A stretch of 64,000 nucleotides of DNA from Novosphingobium sp. GTDB taxonomy: Bacteria > Pseudomonadota > Alphaproteobacteria > Sphingomonadales > Sphingomonadaceae. The notes under the pieces are model-generated. The model was not told the origin of the DNA. It did not search any database and saw only the letters and a program-made list of their open reading frames with translations. This document shows positions 17,026 through 25,436 of this stretch, one piece after another (within the stretch, counting starts at the first letter, position 1; each line of letters begins with the position of its first letter). The stretch spans positions 7,501 to 71,500 of the forward strand of contig JACKKV010000003.1 of assembly GCA_024236235.1 (NCBI GenBank), given 5' to 3'. Made by a program: the position numbers and the translations under genes.

Positions 17026-17616
17026 TCAGTCCTCTTCACTTTCCGCCCAGGCTTCAGCCGACGCGATGCTGTCCGCGTCAATCACGGCCCGGGCGAGCGC
17101 GAACTCATGGCCCGCACGGATCAGCGCGGCAATCTGTTTTTCGCGCCGTTTGCGGCGTTCGTCCGGATCAGCAACCGGCTCACCCGCCGCAGCGAACGGA
17201 CCCAGCCTGCGCCGCCGTGCCAAGGCCAGCGCCGCCAGCCGCGCCGCGCGCGCATCTGGCCGCGCCGCATCGCGCAGATCCTCTGCAATCCCCGCAGCGC
17301 TGAGCGCCTGTGCGATCCGGCGCGAACCATACCCGCGCCGCAGCAGCCCGCCCGCTTTCGCGCGGGCAAAGCTTTCATCGTCAATATAGCCCAGTTCGTC
17401 GAAACGCGCGCTCAGCGCAGCAAGATCAGGCGCACCCTTCCCCTCCCAGCCGCGTTCACGCAGCTTGCGTGCCAGATAGGCCTCCAGACGCGCTGCGCTG
17501 GTCGCAAAACGCGCCACATAGGCAAGCGCCATGTCCTGCAGGCGTGCCTCGTCGAGCGGGGGTTTGGGGCGGGGCTTGCGCCCGCTTCGGGCCTTCGGCA
17601 TCGCATTCATGGCCAT
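17026..17616 (-). CDS. recX: RecX family regulatory protein
   Basis: The roughly 196-residue basic protein carries the tandem three-helix RecX repeats: ALAYVARFATSAARLEAYLARKL, then FDELGYIDDESFARAKAGGLLRRGYG and RIAQALSAAGI. RecX binds RecA filaments and blocks their extension. No recA is next to it. Three in-frame ATGs (17616, 17610, 17601) are possible; a longer frame reaching 17784 is judged non-coding because it would overlap the divergent acyl-AMP ligase start. Confidence 0.82.
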   Translation of the reverse strand: MAMNAMPKARSGRKPRPKPPLDEARLQDMALAYVARFATSAARLEAYLARKLRERGWEGKGAPDLAALSARFDELGYIDDESFARAKAGGLLRRGYGSRRIAQALSAAGIAEDLRDAARPDARAARLAALALARRRRLGPFAAAGEPVADPDERRKRREKQIAALIRAGHEFALARAVIDADSIASAEAWAESEED

Positions 17617-17752
17617 ATTCGTGCCACACTCGCATAGGAATGGGGAGCCTTTCGCGGTAGAGGCCGGCTCGCCCGGCGTCTGCCCCGTGCATGTTTGCAT
17701 AGGCTGAATGCGAGCTGGAAACATATTAAAACAATAGGTTGCAGACAGAGAC

Positions 17753-19492
17753 ATGACTGACTCCGCGCTTGAACCGACACCCAATCAATGCGCTTTGCCA
17801 CGCCGTTTTTCCGACTTCGCCACATTTGGCGAGGCGCTCGATTATGCGGCAAAGGGCAATCGCGGCCTTAATTTCCACGATCCCAGGGGGAATTTGCAAC
17901 GCGCCTATCCCTATGCGCAACTGCGCGAGGATGCGCTGGCGATGGCCCGCCGCCTGATCGCGCGCGGGATCAAGCCGGGGGACCGGATCGCGCTGATCGC
18001 GGAAACCGGCCCGGAATTCGCCGCCCTGTTTTGCGGCACGATCTACGCCGGCGCCTGGCCGGTACCGCTGCCGCTGCCGACCAGCTTTGGCGGCAAGGCC
18101 AATTATATCGAACAGCTGGCGGTGCAGCTGGCGAGTTCCGATCCGGCAATGCTGTTCTATCCCTCCGAAATCGCCGAAATGACCGGTGAGGCTGCAGCCC
18201 GCCAGGGCTGTGCCGGGATCGCCTGGGAAGAGCTGGCGGATGAATTCGCCCCCGATTACGCACTGCCCGAAGCACGCCCCGGCGACATCTGCTATCTGCA
18301 ATATTCCAGCGGCTCTACCCGGTTTCCCCACGGCGTGGCGGTGACGCACGAAGCCTTGCTGAACAATCTGGCGGGGCACGGCCATGGCATGAAGCTGGAA
18401 GCCGATGACCGCTGCGTTTCCTGGCTGCCCTGGTATCACGACATGGGGCTGGTCGGCTGCCTGCTGTCGCCTATCGCCAACCAGGTTTCGACCGATTACC
18501 TCAAGACCGAGGATTTCGCGCGCCGCCCGCTGGCCTGGCTGGACCTCATCAGCCGCAACAAGGGCACCACGCTCTCCTATTCGCCCACCTTCGGCTATGA
18601 CATCTGCGCACGCCGCATTTCGAGCCAGAGCCATGTGGCGGAACGCTTCGACCTGTCGCGCTGGCGTATCGCGGGCAATGGCGCGGACATGATCCGCCCC
18701 GATGTGATGCAGGGCTTCGTCAACGCCTTTGCCGATGCAGGCTTCCGGGCCAGCGCCTTCCTGCCGAGCTACGGCCTTGCCGAAGCGACGCTGGCCGTCA
18801 CCATCATGCCGCCAGGCGAAGGGATCCGGGTGGAGCTGGTGGAAGAGGAACGATTGTCCGGCACCCCGCGCGATCTGTCACGCCCGGCGCGCTATCGCGC
18901 CATCGTCAACTGCGGCAAGCCAGTGCGTGACATGGACGTCGAAATCCGGGGGGAAGGCGGGCTTCCCCGCGAAGACCGGCAGATCGGCAAGGTCTGGTGC
19001 AGGGGCATCAGCGTCATGCATTCCTATTTCCGCGATCCCGAAGCGACTGACGAATGCCTGGTCGATGGCTGGCTGGACACGGGCGACATGGGCTACATGG
19101 CCGATGGCTATCTGTTCATCGTCGGCCGCGCGAAGGACATGATCATCATCAACGGCAAGAATCACTGGCCGCAGGATATCGAATGGGCGGTGGAACAGCT
19201 GCCCGGCTTCAATCATGGCGACATCGCCGCTTTTGCCATGGAAACCGAAAATGGCGAAGAAACGGCTGCGGTCCTGGTGCACTGTCGCGTCTCCGACCCG
19301 GACAAGCGGGTCGCCCTGCGCGAGGAGATTCGCGACAAGGTGCGCGCGATCACCGGCATGAACTGCGTGGTCGAACTGGTGCCGCCGCGCACCTTGCCGC
19401 GCACCAGTTCGGGCAAGCTCAGCCGGGCGAAGGCCAAGAAGCTTTACCTTGCCGGCGAAATCGAACCCTATCAGCTGCTCGCCGCCGCCTGA
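17753..19492 (+). CDS. Fatty acyl-AMP ligase (FAAL-type adenylating enzyme)
   Basis: The 579-residue ANL-superfamily enzyme has the adenylation core, with SWLPWYHDMGLVGCLLSP and PSYGLAEATLAVTIMPP, and a C-terminal subdomain with GRAKDMIIINGKNHWPQDIE, both diagnostic of FAAL enzymes. The catalytic A10 lysine is present (LPRTSSGKLSRAK). FAALs make acyl-adenylates for transfer to carrier proteins. The P-loop near residues 184-195 reads SSGSTRFPHGV: Arg190 and His193 replace the usual Gly and Lys. No acyl carrier or polyketide synthase gene is adjacent. It is divergent from recX. Confidence 0.85.
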   Translation: MTDSALEPTPNQCALPRRFSDFATFGEALDYAAKGNRGLNFHDPRGNLQRAYPYAQLREDALAMARRLIARGIKPGDRIALIAETGPEFAALFCGTIYAGAWPVPLPLPTSFGGKANYIEQLAVQLASSDPAMLFYPSEIAEMTGEAAARQGCAGIAWEELADEFAPDYALPEARPGDICYLQYSSGSTRFPHGVAVTHEALLNNLAGHGHGMKLEADDRCVSWLPWYHDMGLVGCLLSPIANQVSTDYLKTEDFARRPLAWLDLISRNKGTTLSYSPTFGYDICARRISSQSHVAERFDLSRWRIAGNGADMIRPDVMQGFVNAFADAGFRASAFLPSYGLAEATLAVTIMPPGEGIRVELVEEERLSGTPRDLSRPARYRAIVNCGKPVRDMDVEIRGEGGLPREDRQIGKVWCRGISVMHSYFRDPEATDECLVDGWLDTGDMGYMADGYLFIVGRAKDMIIINGKNHWPQDIEWAVEQLPGFNHGDIAAFAMETENGEETAAVLVHCRVSDPDKRVALREEIRDKVRAITGMNCVVELVPPRTLPRTSSGKLSRAKAKKLYLAGEIEPYQLLAAA

Positions 19493-19496
19493 AACG

Positions 19497-19892
19497 TCAG
19501 GCTGACGCCAGCAGCCACAGCACCACCAGCAGGCTGATCGTGCCCGCCATCCACACCAGCGTGCGGATCCGGGGGACGCCCGCCCAGTAAAGCGGCAGAT
19601 AGAGCATCCGAGCGCCAAGCCAGGCCCAGGCGGCCATGGCAGTCACCTGGCTGGTCTTGTCGGCAAGCACCACACCGCCGAGCGCGACGATGGCGATGGG
19701 GAAGGTCTCCGTGAAATTGGCCTGCGCCCTGGCCAGCCGCCCGGCGACCGCATTCATCGGCGGCAGTTCCTCGTCACGCGCGCCCATGTTCCAGCCAATG
19801 CCATATTGCTTCGTCTTGAAATGACCCGCCAGCAGGATGTGCACCAGCAGCAGGATCGCCCCGTAGGCGAGCACCCTCAGTTCGACAGCCAT
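19497..19892 (-). CDS. MAPEG family membrane protein
   Basis: The 131-residue protein has four predicted membrane helices and the MAPEG pattern: a start like ELRVLAYGAILLLVHILL, then ARAQANFTETFPIAIVALGG, where the RAxxNxxE core corresponds to glutathione-binding residues in eukaryotic members. Bacterial members are inner-membrane proteins of unknown substrate, possibly glutathione-dependent. It is convergent with the acyl-AMP ligase (4-nt gap) and follows the DUF389 gene on the same strand. Confidence 0.88.
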   Translation of the reverse strand: MAVELRVLAYGAILLLVHILLAGHFKTKQYGIGWNMGARDEELPPMNAVAGRLARAQANFTETFPIAIVALGGVVLADKTSQVTAMAAWAWLGARMLYLPLYWAGVPRIRTLVWMAGTISLLVVLWLLASA

Positions 19893-19915
19893 CGTCTCTC
19901 TCCTCTACCTTGCCG

Positions 19916-21427
19916 TCAGCCGTCCGGCATTCCCCAGGCCGCACTGACCATGCCTGACTGTCCGTTTCCATTGACCTGCCTGACCCGCACCCCCCGCGCC
20001 TCAAGGCTGGTGGCCAGCGCTGACCGTTCCGCTTCAGGCCCGGACAGCGCGACCGGGGCATTGATCCGCTGTGCTGCCCAGACGATCAGATCAAACGCCT
20101 GCAGGCCAGCCTCGGTCAGCTTGCCGTCTGCGAAACTCACCGCCGGCAGCGGGCGGGCGGGCGGGCGCAATTCGATCCGCCACTCCGGCTCGGTTGCGGA
20201 AATCCGCCGTTCCAGTTCGCGATAGACCTGCAGGCCAGCGCCCGCCATCGGCTTGGCCTCGACAATGGCGTGGCGCCGTTCCCGGTCAATCACCAGTTCC
20301 TGTTCATCCACCCCGGCAACCAGGGCAAGGCGGGTGGCAAGCTGTTCGACCCGCTCCCGGTCCGCTTCCGCGCGCGCGCGCGCCTTGGCCAGCTCTGCCT
20401 CTTCGGCGGCTTTCGATCCGGTGCCGACCTGATATTGAGTGATGGCGACCTCGGCGGTTTCGCCCAGGCGACGCGCGATGGCATGCGCGCTCAACTGCTC
20501 TGCATCGGGCCGCAATTCGGGGGTCAGTACAGTGGCGCTGACCGCCACCGGTTCGGCATCGAAATTGATGTCGATCTGCGACAGGCGCGACTTGCCGTCG
20601 AACACGTCCTCCACCGCCGCGCGGATTTCGCGCGAGGCCTGCGCTTCCCAGGCGATCTGGCGCAGGGAAATGCCCAGCGGGACGGCCAGCGCGACGAAGC
20701 TGAGCACGATCGCGATCATCTGCAGCAAGGTGTTGCGTTCCGACAGGCGGCTGCTGAACCCGTAAGCCCGCGCCATCACCGCCGCCGTCAGCGCGATAGT
20801 CATCAGATTGGTGACAAACAGCAGCAGCGCCCCGGAAAAAACCGTCCAGTTGAGCGTCGCAAGGCCGAAGCCGACCACCGCCAGCGGCGGCATCAGGGCG
20901 GTGGCGATGGCCACGCCCACCACCGTGCCCGCGCCCCCCCGGATCATGGCATAGCCACCGGCGAGCGCGGAAAACAGCGCCACCAGCAGGTCAAACAGAT
21001 TGGGCCGGGTACGCGCGGCGATTTCCGGCGTCACCGTCTGCAAAGGTGAGGCGAACACCACCAGCGCGCACAGCAAGACGGCCAGCACCGTACCGACGGC
21101 GAGCGAACGCGCCGCTTCCTTGAGCCAGGGGACATCGCCGATGGCAAGCGCGAAGCCCAGCCCGATGATCGGCCCCATCAGCGGCGACAGCAACATGGCG
21201 CCGATCACCACCGCAGGCGAAGACAGCAGCAGACCCAGCACCGCGATGCCCGCCGACATGGCAAGCATGAAGAGATAGCGTGAGGAAAGCTGGCACTCCT
21301 CGCGCCGCGACGCGATCACCGCCGCCTGATCGACCGTGCCCTTGACCGCCGCGCGCCACCATTCCTGCCAGCTCTCGATAACGTGACCAAAGCCGGGAAC
21401 CGGTTTGAAGTGCGGCTGAAACGCCAT
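19916..21427 (-). CDS. DUF389 domain membrane protein
   Basis: A 503-residue integral membrane protein. The N-terminal half holds the DUF389 hydrophobic domain with VVIGAMLLSPLMGPIIGLGFAL and TVVGVAIATALMPPLAVVG, and about seven membrane helices to residue ~250. A soluble C-terminal part (about 260-503) includes a helical stretch rich in Glu, Ala and Arg and an OmpA/BON-like ending. The family is widespread and functionally undefined. Its start is 132 nt from the divergent PHA-type gene. Confidence 0.85.
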   Translation of the reverse strand: MAFQPHFKPVPGFGHVIESWQEWWRAAVKGTVDQAAVIASRREECQLSSRYLFMLAMSAGIAVLGLLLSSPAVVIGAMLLSPLMGPIIGLGFALAIGDVPWLKEAARSLAVGTVLAVLLCALVVFASPLQTVTPEIAARTRPNLFDLLVALFSALAGGYAMIRGGAGTVVGVAIATALMPPLAVVGFGLATLNWTVFSGALLLFVTNLMTIALTAAVMARAYGFSSRLSERNTLLQMIAIVLSFVALAVPLGISLRQIAWEAQASREIRAAVEDVFDGKSRLSQIDINFDAEPVAVSATVLTPELRPDAEQLSAHAIARRLGETAEVAITQYQVGTGSKAAEEAELAKARARAEADRERVEQLATRLALVAGVDEQELVIDRERRHAIVEAKPMAGAGLQVYRELERRISATEPEWRIELRPPARPLPAVSFADGKLTEAGLQAFDLIVWAAQRINAPVALSGPEAERSALATSLEARGVRVRQVNGNGQSGMVSAAWGMPDG

Positions 21428-21559
21428 ACTCTACGCTCCTGTGTTCGCGGCCGGGATATACAGCGCCCGTCCGGGATGCGAGAAAAATTAGCGGGCATGG
21501 GCAATCGCAGCAGCCAATCCCCCTTTTCCGCCGGGCATTTGCCTGCCACAAGTCCGGTC

Positions 21560-21856
21560 ATGGAAATCACCCTGCCTCACGCGCATTCACGCCAGGACAT
21601 CCGCGCCCGGCTGCGCGACCGCACCGCCGACATCGCCAGCTTCGTGCCCGGCGGCATGGCGAATGTCGATACCAGCTGGTCAGGCGATGACCGGATGGAC
21701 ATGGTCATCACCGCGATGGGACAGACGGTGTCGGGCGGCATCGACATTGCCGACGATCATGTGACGATAACCGTCGACCTCCCGTTCATGCTGACGATGA
21801 TGGAACCGATGATCGCCAGTTCGATCCGCGAACACGGACCCAAGCTGCTGGCCTGA
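21560..21856 (+). CDS. Polyhydroxyalkanoic acid system family protein
   Basis: The 98-residue protein (ATG 21560, MEITLPHAHSRQDIRARLRD) has the PHA-granule-regulator-like fold: a lysine-poor N-terminal helix, then MDMVITAMGQTVSGGIDIADDHVTI and a final helix. Family members are encoded near polyhydroxyalkanoate genes in other bacteria, but none are present in this window, so a PHA role here is inference. It is divergent from DUF389 and convergent with DUF2721. Confidence 0.82.
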   Translation: MEITLPHAHSRQDIRARLRDRTADIASFVPGGMANVDTSWSGDDRMDMVITAMGQTVSGGIDIADDHVTITVDLPFMLTMMEPMIASSIREHGPKLLA

Positions 21857-21877
21857 ACGCGCATTGCGCCGGACCGG

Positions 21878-22366
21878 TCAGATGTCCCGGTGCAATTCCA
21901 GAAACTGGCCGGGAATACGCAGGGTCGCCGCCGCCTTGCGGGTTTCCTGAAGAAACAGCAACAACGCCCACATCAGCAGGGATATGGCGAGGATGAAAGC
22001 CGCACCCGCCAGCCGCTGGATATCAACGCCCAGGAATTCCTCGACGAACAGCAGCGCCACCACGAGCCCAACGATCAGGCCACTGACGACCAGCAGCAAT
22101 ATCGCCCGTCCCACCAGTTCAATCCTGCGGTCCAGCAAACGGATTTCGAGTACCACCGCGTCATGATCGCTGCCCTGCGTTTCGGCGTGGCGGTCCAGCA
22201 GCAGGCGCGAACGATCGACGATCCGGCCAAGCCGGGTCGAAAGGATGTTCATGATATTGCCGATGGCCACCAGCAGGAAGACGGGGGCAAGGGCAAGCTG
22301 GATGGTCTGGGCGATCATGCCGCATATCTTCCGTGCAATCGGCGCTGCGTCAACAGAATCAGACAT
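21878..22366 (-). CDS. DUF2721 membrane protein
   Basis: The protein of about 162 residues from ATG 22366 has a signature first helix IQLALAPVFLLVAIGNIMNIL, the cytoplasmic segment STRLGRIVDRSRLLLDR and two further helices, then a short C-terminal tail. DUF2721 proteins have three membrane helices and no known function. A second in-frame ATG at 22318 (MIAQTIQLA) is an equally good start. It is convergent with the PHA-type gene. Confidence 0.83.
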   Translation of the reverse strand: MSDSVDAAPIARKICGMIAQTIQLALAPVFLLVAIGNIMNILSTRLGRIVDRSRLLLDRHAETQGSDHDAVVLEIRLLDRRIELVGRAILLLVVSGLIVGLVVALLFVEEFLGVDIQRLAGAAFILAISLLMWALLLFLQETRKAAATLRIPGQFLELHRDI

Positions 22367-22550
22367 GCACCGTCGCGGCTCGAACCACCGCCGTCCATGC
22401 AATTTACGGTTTCGGGTCGTGACCGGCGGCCAGCCTTCATCCGCAATGGCCTTGCGCAGGTAAAATGCGGAAGATAGACCCGCATTTGAAGATAATGTTG
22501 AATCCTGTGCAACGGTCCGGCGTTGACGGGTATTTCGGGAGAAAACGGGG

Positions 22551-23276
22551 ATGAACGGCATCGACACGCACAGTGGCAAGGATCACCTGTTCTACAGGTC
22601 GATGCGCTTTTGCGGATGGTCAGGGGTGGTGGCCGTCACCTTCTTCATCATTGGCGGCATGATTCTGGGGGGCATGTTGCCGCCAATGCTGTCGCCTGAC
22701 GAACCGGCTGCAGAATTTGCCCGCCGCGTTTCGGACCACGTCGTCGCGATCCGCATCGGATCCGTCTTCCTGATCTTCTCCTTCGCGCTGTTCGGCGCAC
22801 TTGCGGCGGGCATTGCGGCGCAGACGCGCCGGTTCGAAAAGGCGCCAGCCTTCTCTTACCTGCAGCTGATGTTTGGCGCATCCGGAACGGTGGTGGCCGT
22901 GCTGGTGGCGTTCAGCTGGGCGCTGATGTCATTCCGGCCTGACGAATATGATCCCGCGGTCGTCCAGATGCTGATCGATTTCGCCTATTTTCTGGCGCTG
23001 TTTTCAGTGCCGGTCTTCAGCGGCTGGTGCCTGGTGATCGCGCTCCCCATCCTGTTCGCAAATGAAGGGGAAGAACCCTTCCCGCGCTGGATCGCGTTCT
23101 TCAACCTGTGGGCGGCCGTGCTTTATGCACCGGGCCTGATGATCCTTTTTTTCAAAAGCGGGATTTTTTCGTGGAGCGGGATTGTCGCCCTGTGGATTCC
23201 GTTCACGGCCTTCTTCCTGTGGATCCTGGTGATGAGCTGGGGCATTCTGAAGGGCGCCGGAAGTGCTCGTGGCTGA
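22551..23276 (+). CDS. Unrecognised multi-spanning membrane protein
   Basis: A 241-residue protein with about six or seven membrane helices; hydrophobic stretches lie near residues 24-44, 68-90, 104-124, 140-163, 180-203 and 207-232. There is no cysteine motif or histidine cluster that would suggest metal or haem binding, and I do not recognise a family. It lies 35 nt upstream of a cytochrome-oxidase-subunit-III-like gene on the same strand, with a NorF-like gene after that, so a role in the same membrane complex or its assembly is possible but unproven. Confidence 0.7.
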   Translation: MNGIDTHSGKDHLFYRSMRFCGWSGVVAVTFFIIGGMILGGMLPPMLSPDEPAAEFARRVSDHVVAIRIGSVFLIFSFALFGALAAGIAAQTRRFEKAPAFSYLQLMFGASGTVVAVLVAFSWALMSFRPDEYDPAVVQMLIDFAYFLALFSVPVFSGWCLVIALPILFANEGEEPFPRWIAFFNLWAAVLYAPGLMILFFKSGIFSWSGIVALWIPFTAFFLWILVMSWGILKGAGSARG

Positions 23277-23311
23277 GCGGCGGACGCATCAACGCGCGAC
23301 CCGTGCATGAC

Positions 23312-23932
23312 ATGACCAGCCCCGATTCTGCAGTTTCCAGCGCTGTGAGCGAGCGCACCAAACCCCATGTGCCCGGCGAACTGGGCATCTGGTGTTTCGT
23401 GGCGGGCGATCTTGCGGTCTTCACCGTATTCTTCGTGCTGATCGCGCTGGGCAATGGCGATCAGGCGCAGGTCTTTGCGCAGTCGAGAGCATCGCTGGAA
23501 TTGTGGATCGGGGTGCTCAACACCCTGCTCCTGCTTTCCGGATCATGGCTGGTAGCAACGGCGGTGGAACGTTGCCGGGAAAGCGTGCAATCGGGCAGCG
23601 GCCCGGACACCCGGGGGGCTGCGCTCCAATTCGCGCTGGCGATACTCACCGGCGTGCTGTTCGTCGCGAACAAGAGCCTCGAATGGGGCATCAAGATCGC
23701 GCATGGCATCACCCCGGCCACAAACGACTTCTTCATGTATTTCTTCGTCTTCACCGGGATTCACCTGTTCCACGTGCTGATCGGACTGGGCGTGCTGATC
23801 GCGCTGCGCCGGGTGAGCAGGCGCGAGCGACTGGACAGCAAGGCGCTGCGCACAATCGAAAGCGGCGCGACCTTCTGGCATCTGGTCGATCTGCTGTGGA
23901 TCGTGCTGTTCGCCCTGTTCTATCTGATCTGA
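23312..23932 (+). CDS. Cytochrome c oxidase subunit III-like protein (NorE type)
   Basis: The 206-residue protein has five predicted helices and CoxIII-like motifs: VPGELGIWCFVAGDLAVFTVF near the start, VLNTLLLLSGSW, FVFTGIHLFHVLIGLGVL and the terminal ATFWHLVDLLWIVLFALFYL. The short five-helix form corresponds to NorE, linked to nitric oxide reductase, rather than to catalytic cytochrome oxidases. ATG 23312 is used; a GTG 9 nt earlier is an alternative. A NorF-like gene follows after 6 nt. No norB or norC is in view. Confidence 0.85.
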   Translation: MTSPDSAVSSAVSERTKPHVPGELGIWCFVAGDLAVFTVFFVLIALGNGDQAQVFAQSRASLELWIGVLNTLLLLSGSWLVATAVERCRESVQSGSGPDTRGAALQFALAILTGVLFVANKSLEWGIKIAHGITPATNDFFMYFFVFTGIHLFHVLIGLGVLIALRRVSRRERLDSKALRTIESGATFWHLVDLLWIVLFALFYLI

Positions 23933-23938
23933 CCGGCC

Positions 23939-24229
23939 ATGAACGACACCTCCTCCCCTTCCCGCCTGACGGTCCGTCCCGCCACCATCGCATGGGCGCT
24001 GCTGATGATCGCCACGGCCATCGGCTGGTGGTTCGGCGAAACCGCGCAAGGCGGTTCGGGCGACGTCAGGCTCGCGATTGCAGGCGTGCTTGTCACTGCG
24101 TTTGCCAAGGTCTGGCTGGTCGGATTCCAGTTCATGGAACTGCGCGGCGCGCCGCGCCTGCTGCGCCATGCGTTCGATGCCTGGGTAGTGATCGCCTGCG
24201 CGGCGCTGATTATCATCTGCCTGCGCTGA
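23939..24229 (+). CDS. Cytochrome c oxidase subunit IV-like protein (NorF type)
   Basis: The 96-residue protein has three predicted helices and the prokaryotic COX4 signature LVTAFAKVWLVGFQFMELRGAP, in which the FMELR motif is typical. It pairs with the NorE-like gene 6 nt upstream. In denitrifiers NorE and NorF support nitric oxide reductase activity; in this window the partner enzyme is absent. The gene is followed by tRNA-Ser on the opposite strand. Confidence 0.82.
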   Translation: MNDTSSPSRLTVRPATIAWALLMIATAIGWWFGETAQGGSGDVRLAIAGVLVTAFAKVWLVGFQFMELRGAPRLLRHAFDAWVVIACAALIIICLR

Positions 24230-24246
24230 CGGGAATCAGCAAGAGA

Positions 24247-24336
24247 TGGCGGAGACGGAGGGATTCGAACCCTCGATACCCTTACGAGTATGGTTCCTTA
24301 GCAGGGAACTGGTTTCAGCCACTCACCCACGTCTCC
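24247..24336 (-). tRNA. tRNA-Ser (anticodon GCU)
   Basis: The minus strand gives an 87-nt long-variable-arm tRNA plus encoded CCA (24247-24249). Acceptor stem GGAGACG (24330-24336) pairs with CGTCTCC (24251-24257). The D-arm, the anticodon loop CTGCTAA (anticodon GCT), the long variable arm (ACTCGTAAGGGT region) and the T-arm GGGTTCGAATCCC are intact. It reads AGC and AGU serine codons. Confidence 0.97.
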
Positions 24337-24542
24337 GGACCAGTGCCGAGGAAGCGGCGCTATAACTTCGCACTTTGTCCCCGGCAAGGCCTGCAAACGG
24401 AAAAAGCGCAGGGCGTGTCAAACGGGCGCGATGCTCGGCTCGTCCGAAATGCGACTCGGCCCGTCGAGGCTTCATTGCCCGTTCAGCGCGGGTGGATTCT
24501 TCTCTGCGCCTGAACAGTCGCCAAACCGGGATCGGGGTTCGC

Positions 24543-25346
24543 ATGACAAAGCCATTCACGCCGCTGCTGCGCCGCGCCGCGCTATCCATCGCCGCCGCTC
24601 TGGGGCTGATGTTGAGCGCAGGTGCCGCTGCGCAGGACATGCCGATTGACGGCGATCTGGCCCGCACGCCTGAAGAGGCGTCAAGCCCGGCCCAGGCAAG
24701 CGCGCCTGCGGAAACCCTGCCGGGCGACGAGCAGACTTATAATGGCACGCCGATGGGCGGCACCAGCGATCCGGCCTATGCCGAACCGGTGGTGACATCC
24801 GGCGACGCATCCAAGGCTGCCAGCCAGGCGGCGGGCGATCCCGAAGTCGCGGCCGCGCAGGGCGATACTTACAAGAAGGACGATCTGATCGGCGCGGCGG
24901 AAGGGGTGTTCGGCAAGGGCGCCGAAGGGCTGGCGCGGATGATCGAAAGCTGGCTGGACAAGCAGGGCGAACCCAATGCCTATATCGTCGGGCGCGAAGG
25001 CGGCGGCGCGGTGGTGGTCGGGCTGCGTTATGGTTCAGGCACACTTTATCACAAGGTCGAGGGGCAGAAGCCGGTCTACTGGACTGGCCCGTCGATCGGT
25101 TTCGACGTCGGCGCGAATGCCGGCAACACCTTCGTGCTGGTCTATAATCTCTATGACACGGAAGACGTCTACAAGCGTTTCCCGGCTGCGGAAGGGCAGC
25201 TGTATGTGGTGGGCGGGTTCAACGCCAGCTACCTGCGCAGCGGCGATATCGTGCTGATCCCGATCCGCATGGGCGCGGGGCTCAGGCTGGGGGTCAATGC
25301 CGGCTACATGAAGATCCGCAAGACTCAGAAATGGATCCCGTTCTGA
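24543..25346 (+). CDS. eipA: EipA family envelope protein (DUF1134)
   Basis: The 267-residue protein has a signal peptide (cleavage near SAGAAAQ), a low-complexity linker to about residue 110 and a conserved DUF1134 domain. The domain carries EGVFGKGAEGLARMIE, VGLRYGSGTLYHKVEGQ, GPSIGFDVGANAGNTFVLVY and GGFNASYLRSGDIVLIPIR. EipA proteins are secreted periplasmic eight-stranded barrels needed for envelope integrity in Brucella and Caulobacter. It stands alone between tRNA-Ser and the aminotransferase. The upstream open frame is not convincing as protein. Confidence 0.92.
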   Translation: MTKPFTPLLRRAALSIAAALGLMLSAGAAAQDMPIDGDLARTPEEASSPAQASAPAETLPGDEQTYNGTPMGGTSDPAYAEPVVTSGDASKAASQAAGDPEVAAAQGDTYKKDDLIGAAEGVFGKGAEGLARMIESWLDKQGEPNAYIVGREGGGAVVVGLRYGSGTLYHKVEGQKPVYWTGPSIGFDVGANAGNTFVLVYNLYDTEDVYKRFPAAEGQLYVVGGFNASYLRSGDIVLIPIRMGAGLRLGVNAGYMKIRKTQKWIPF

Positions 25347-25436
25347 ACCTTTGTGCCAGCGGCGCATACGGCCGGGCGGGGATGAGGCAATTTTCGCCTT
25401 GAAGTCCTGCGCGGCTCTCGCCATGGAGCGCCCGCC

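Noticed and set aside
22551..24229. New cytochrome oxidase operon
   Set aside because: No subunit I or II and no haem or copper ligand cluster is present; only NorE/NorF-like auxiliaries are visible.
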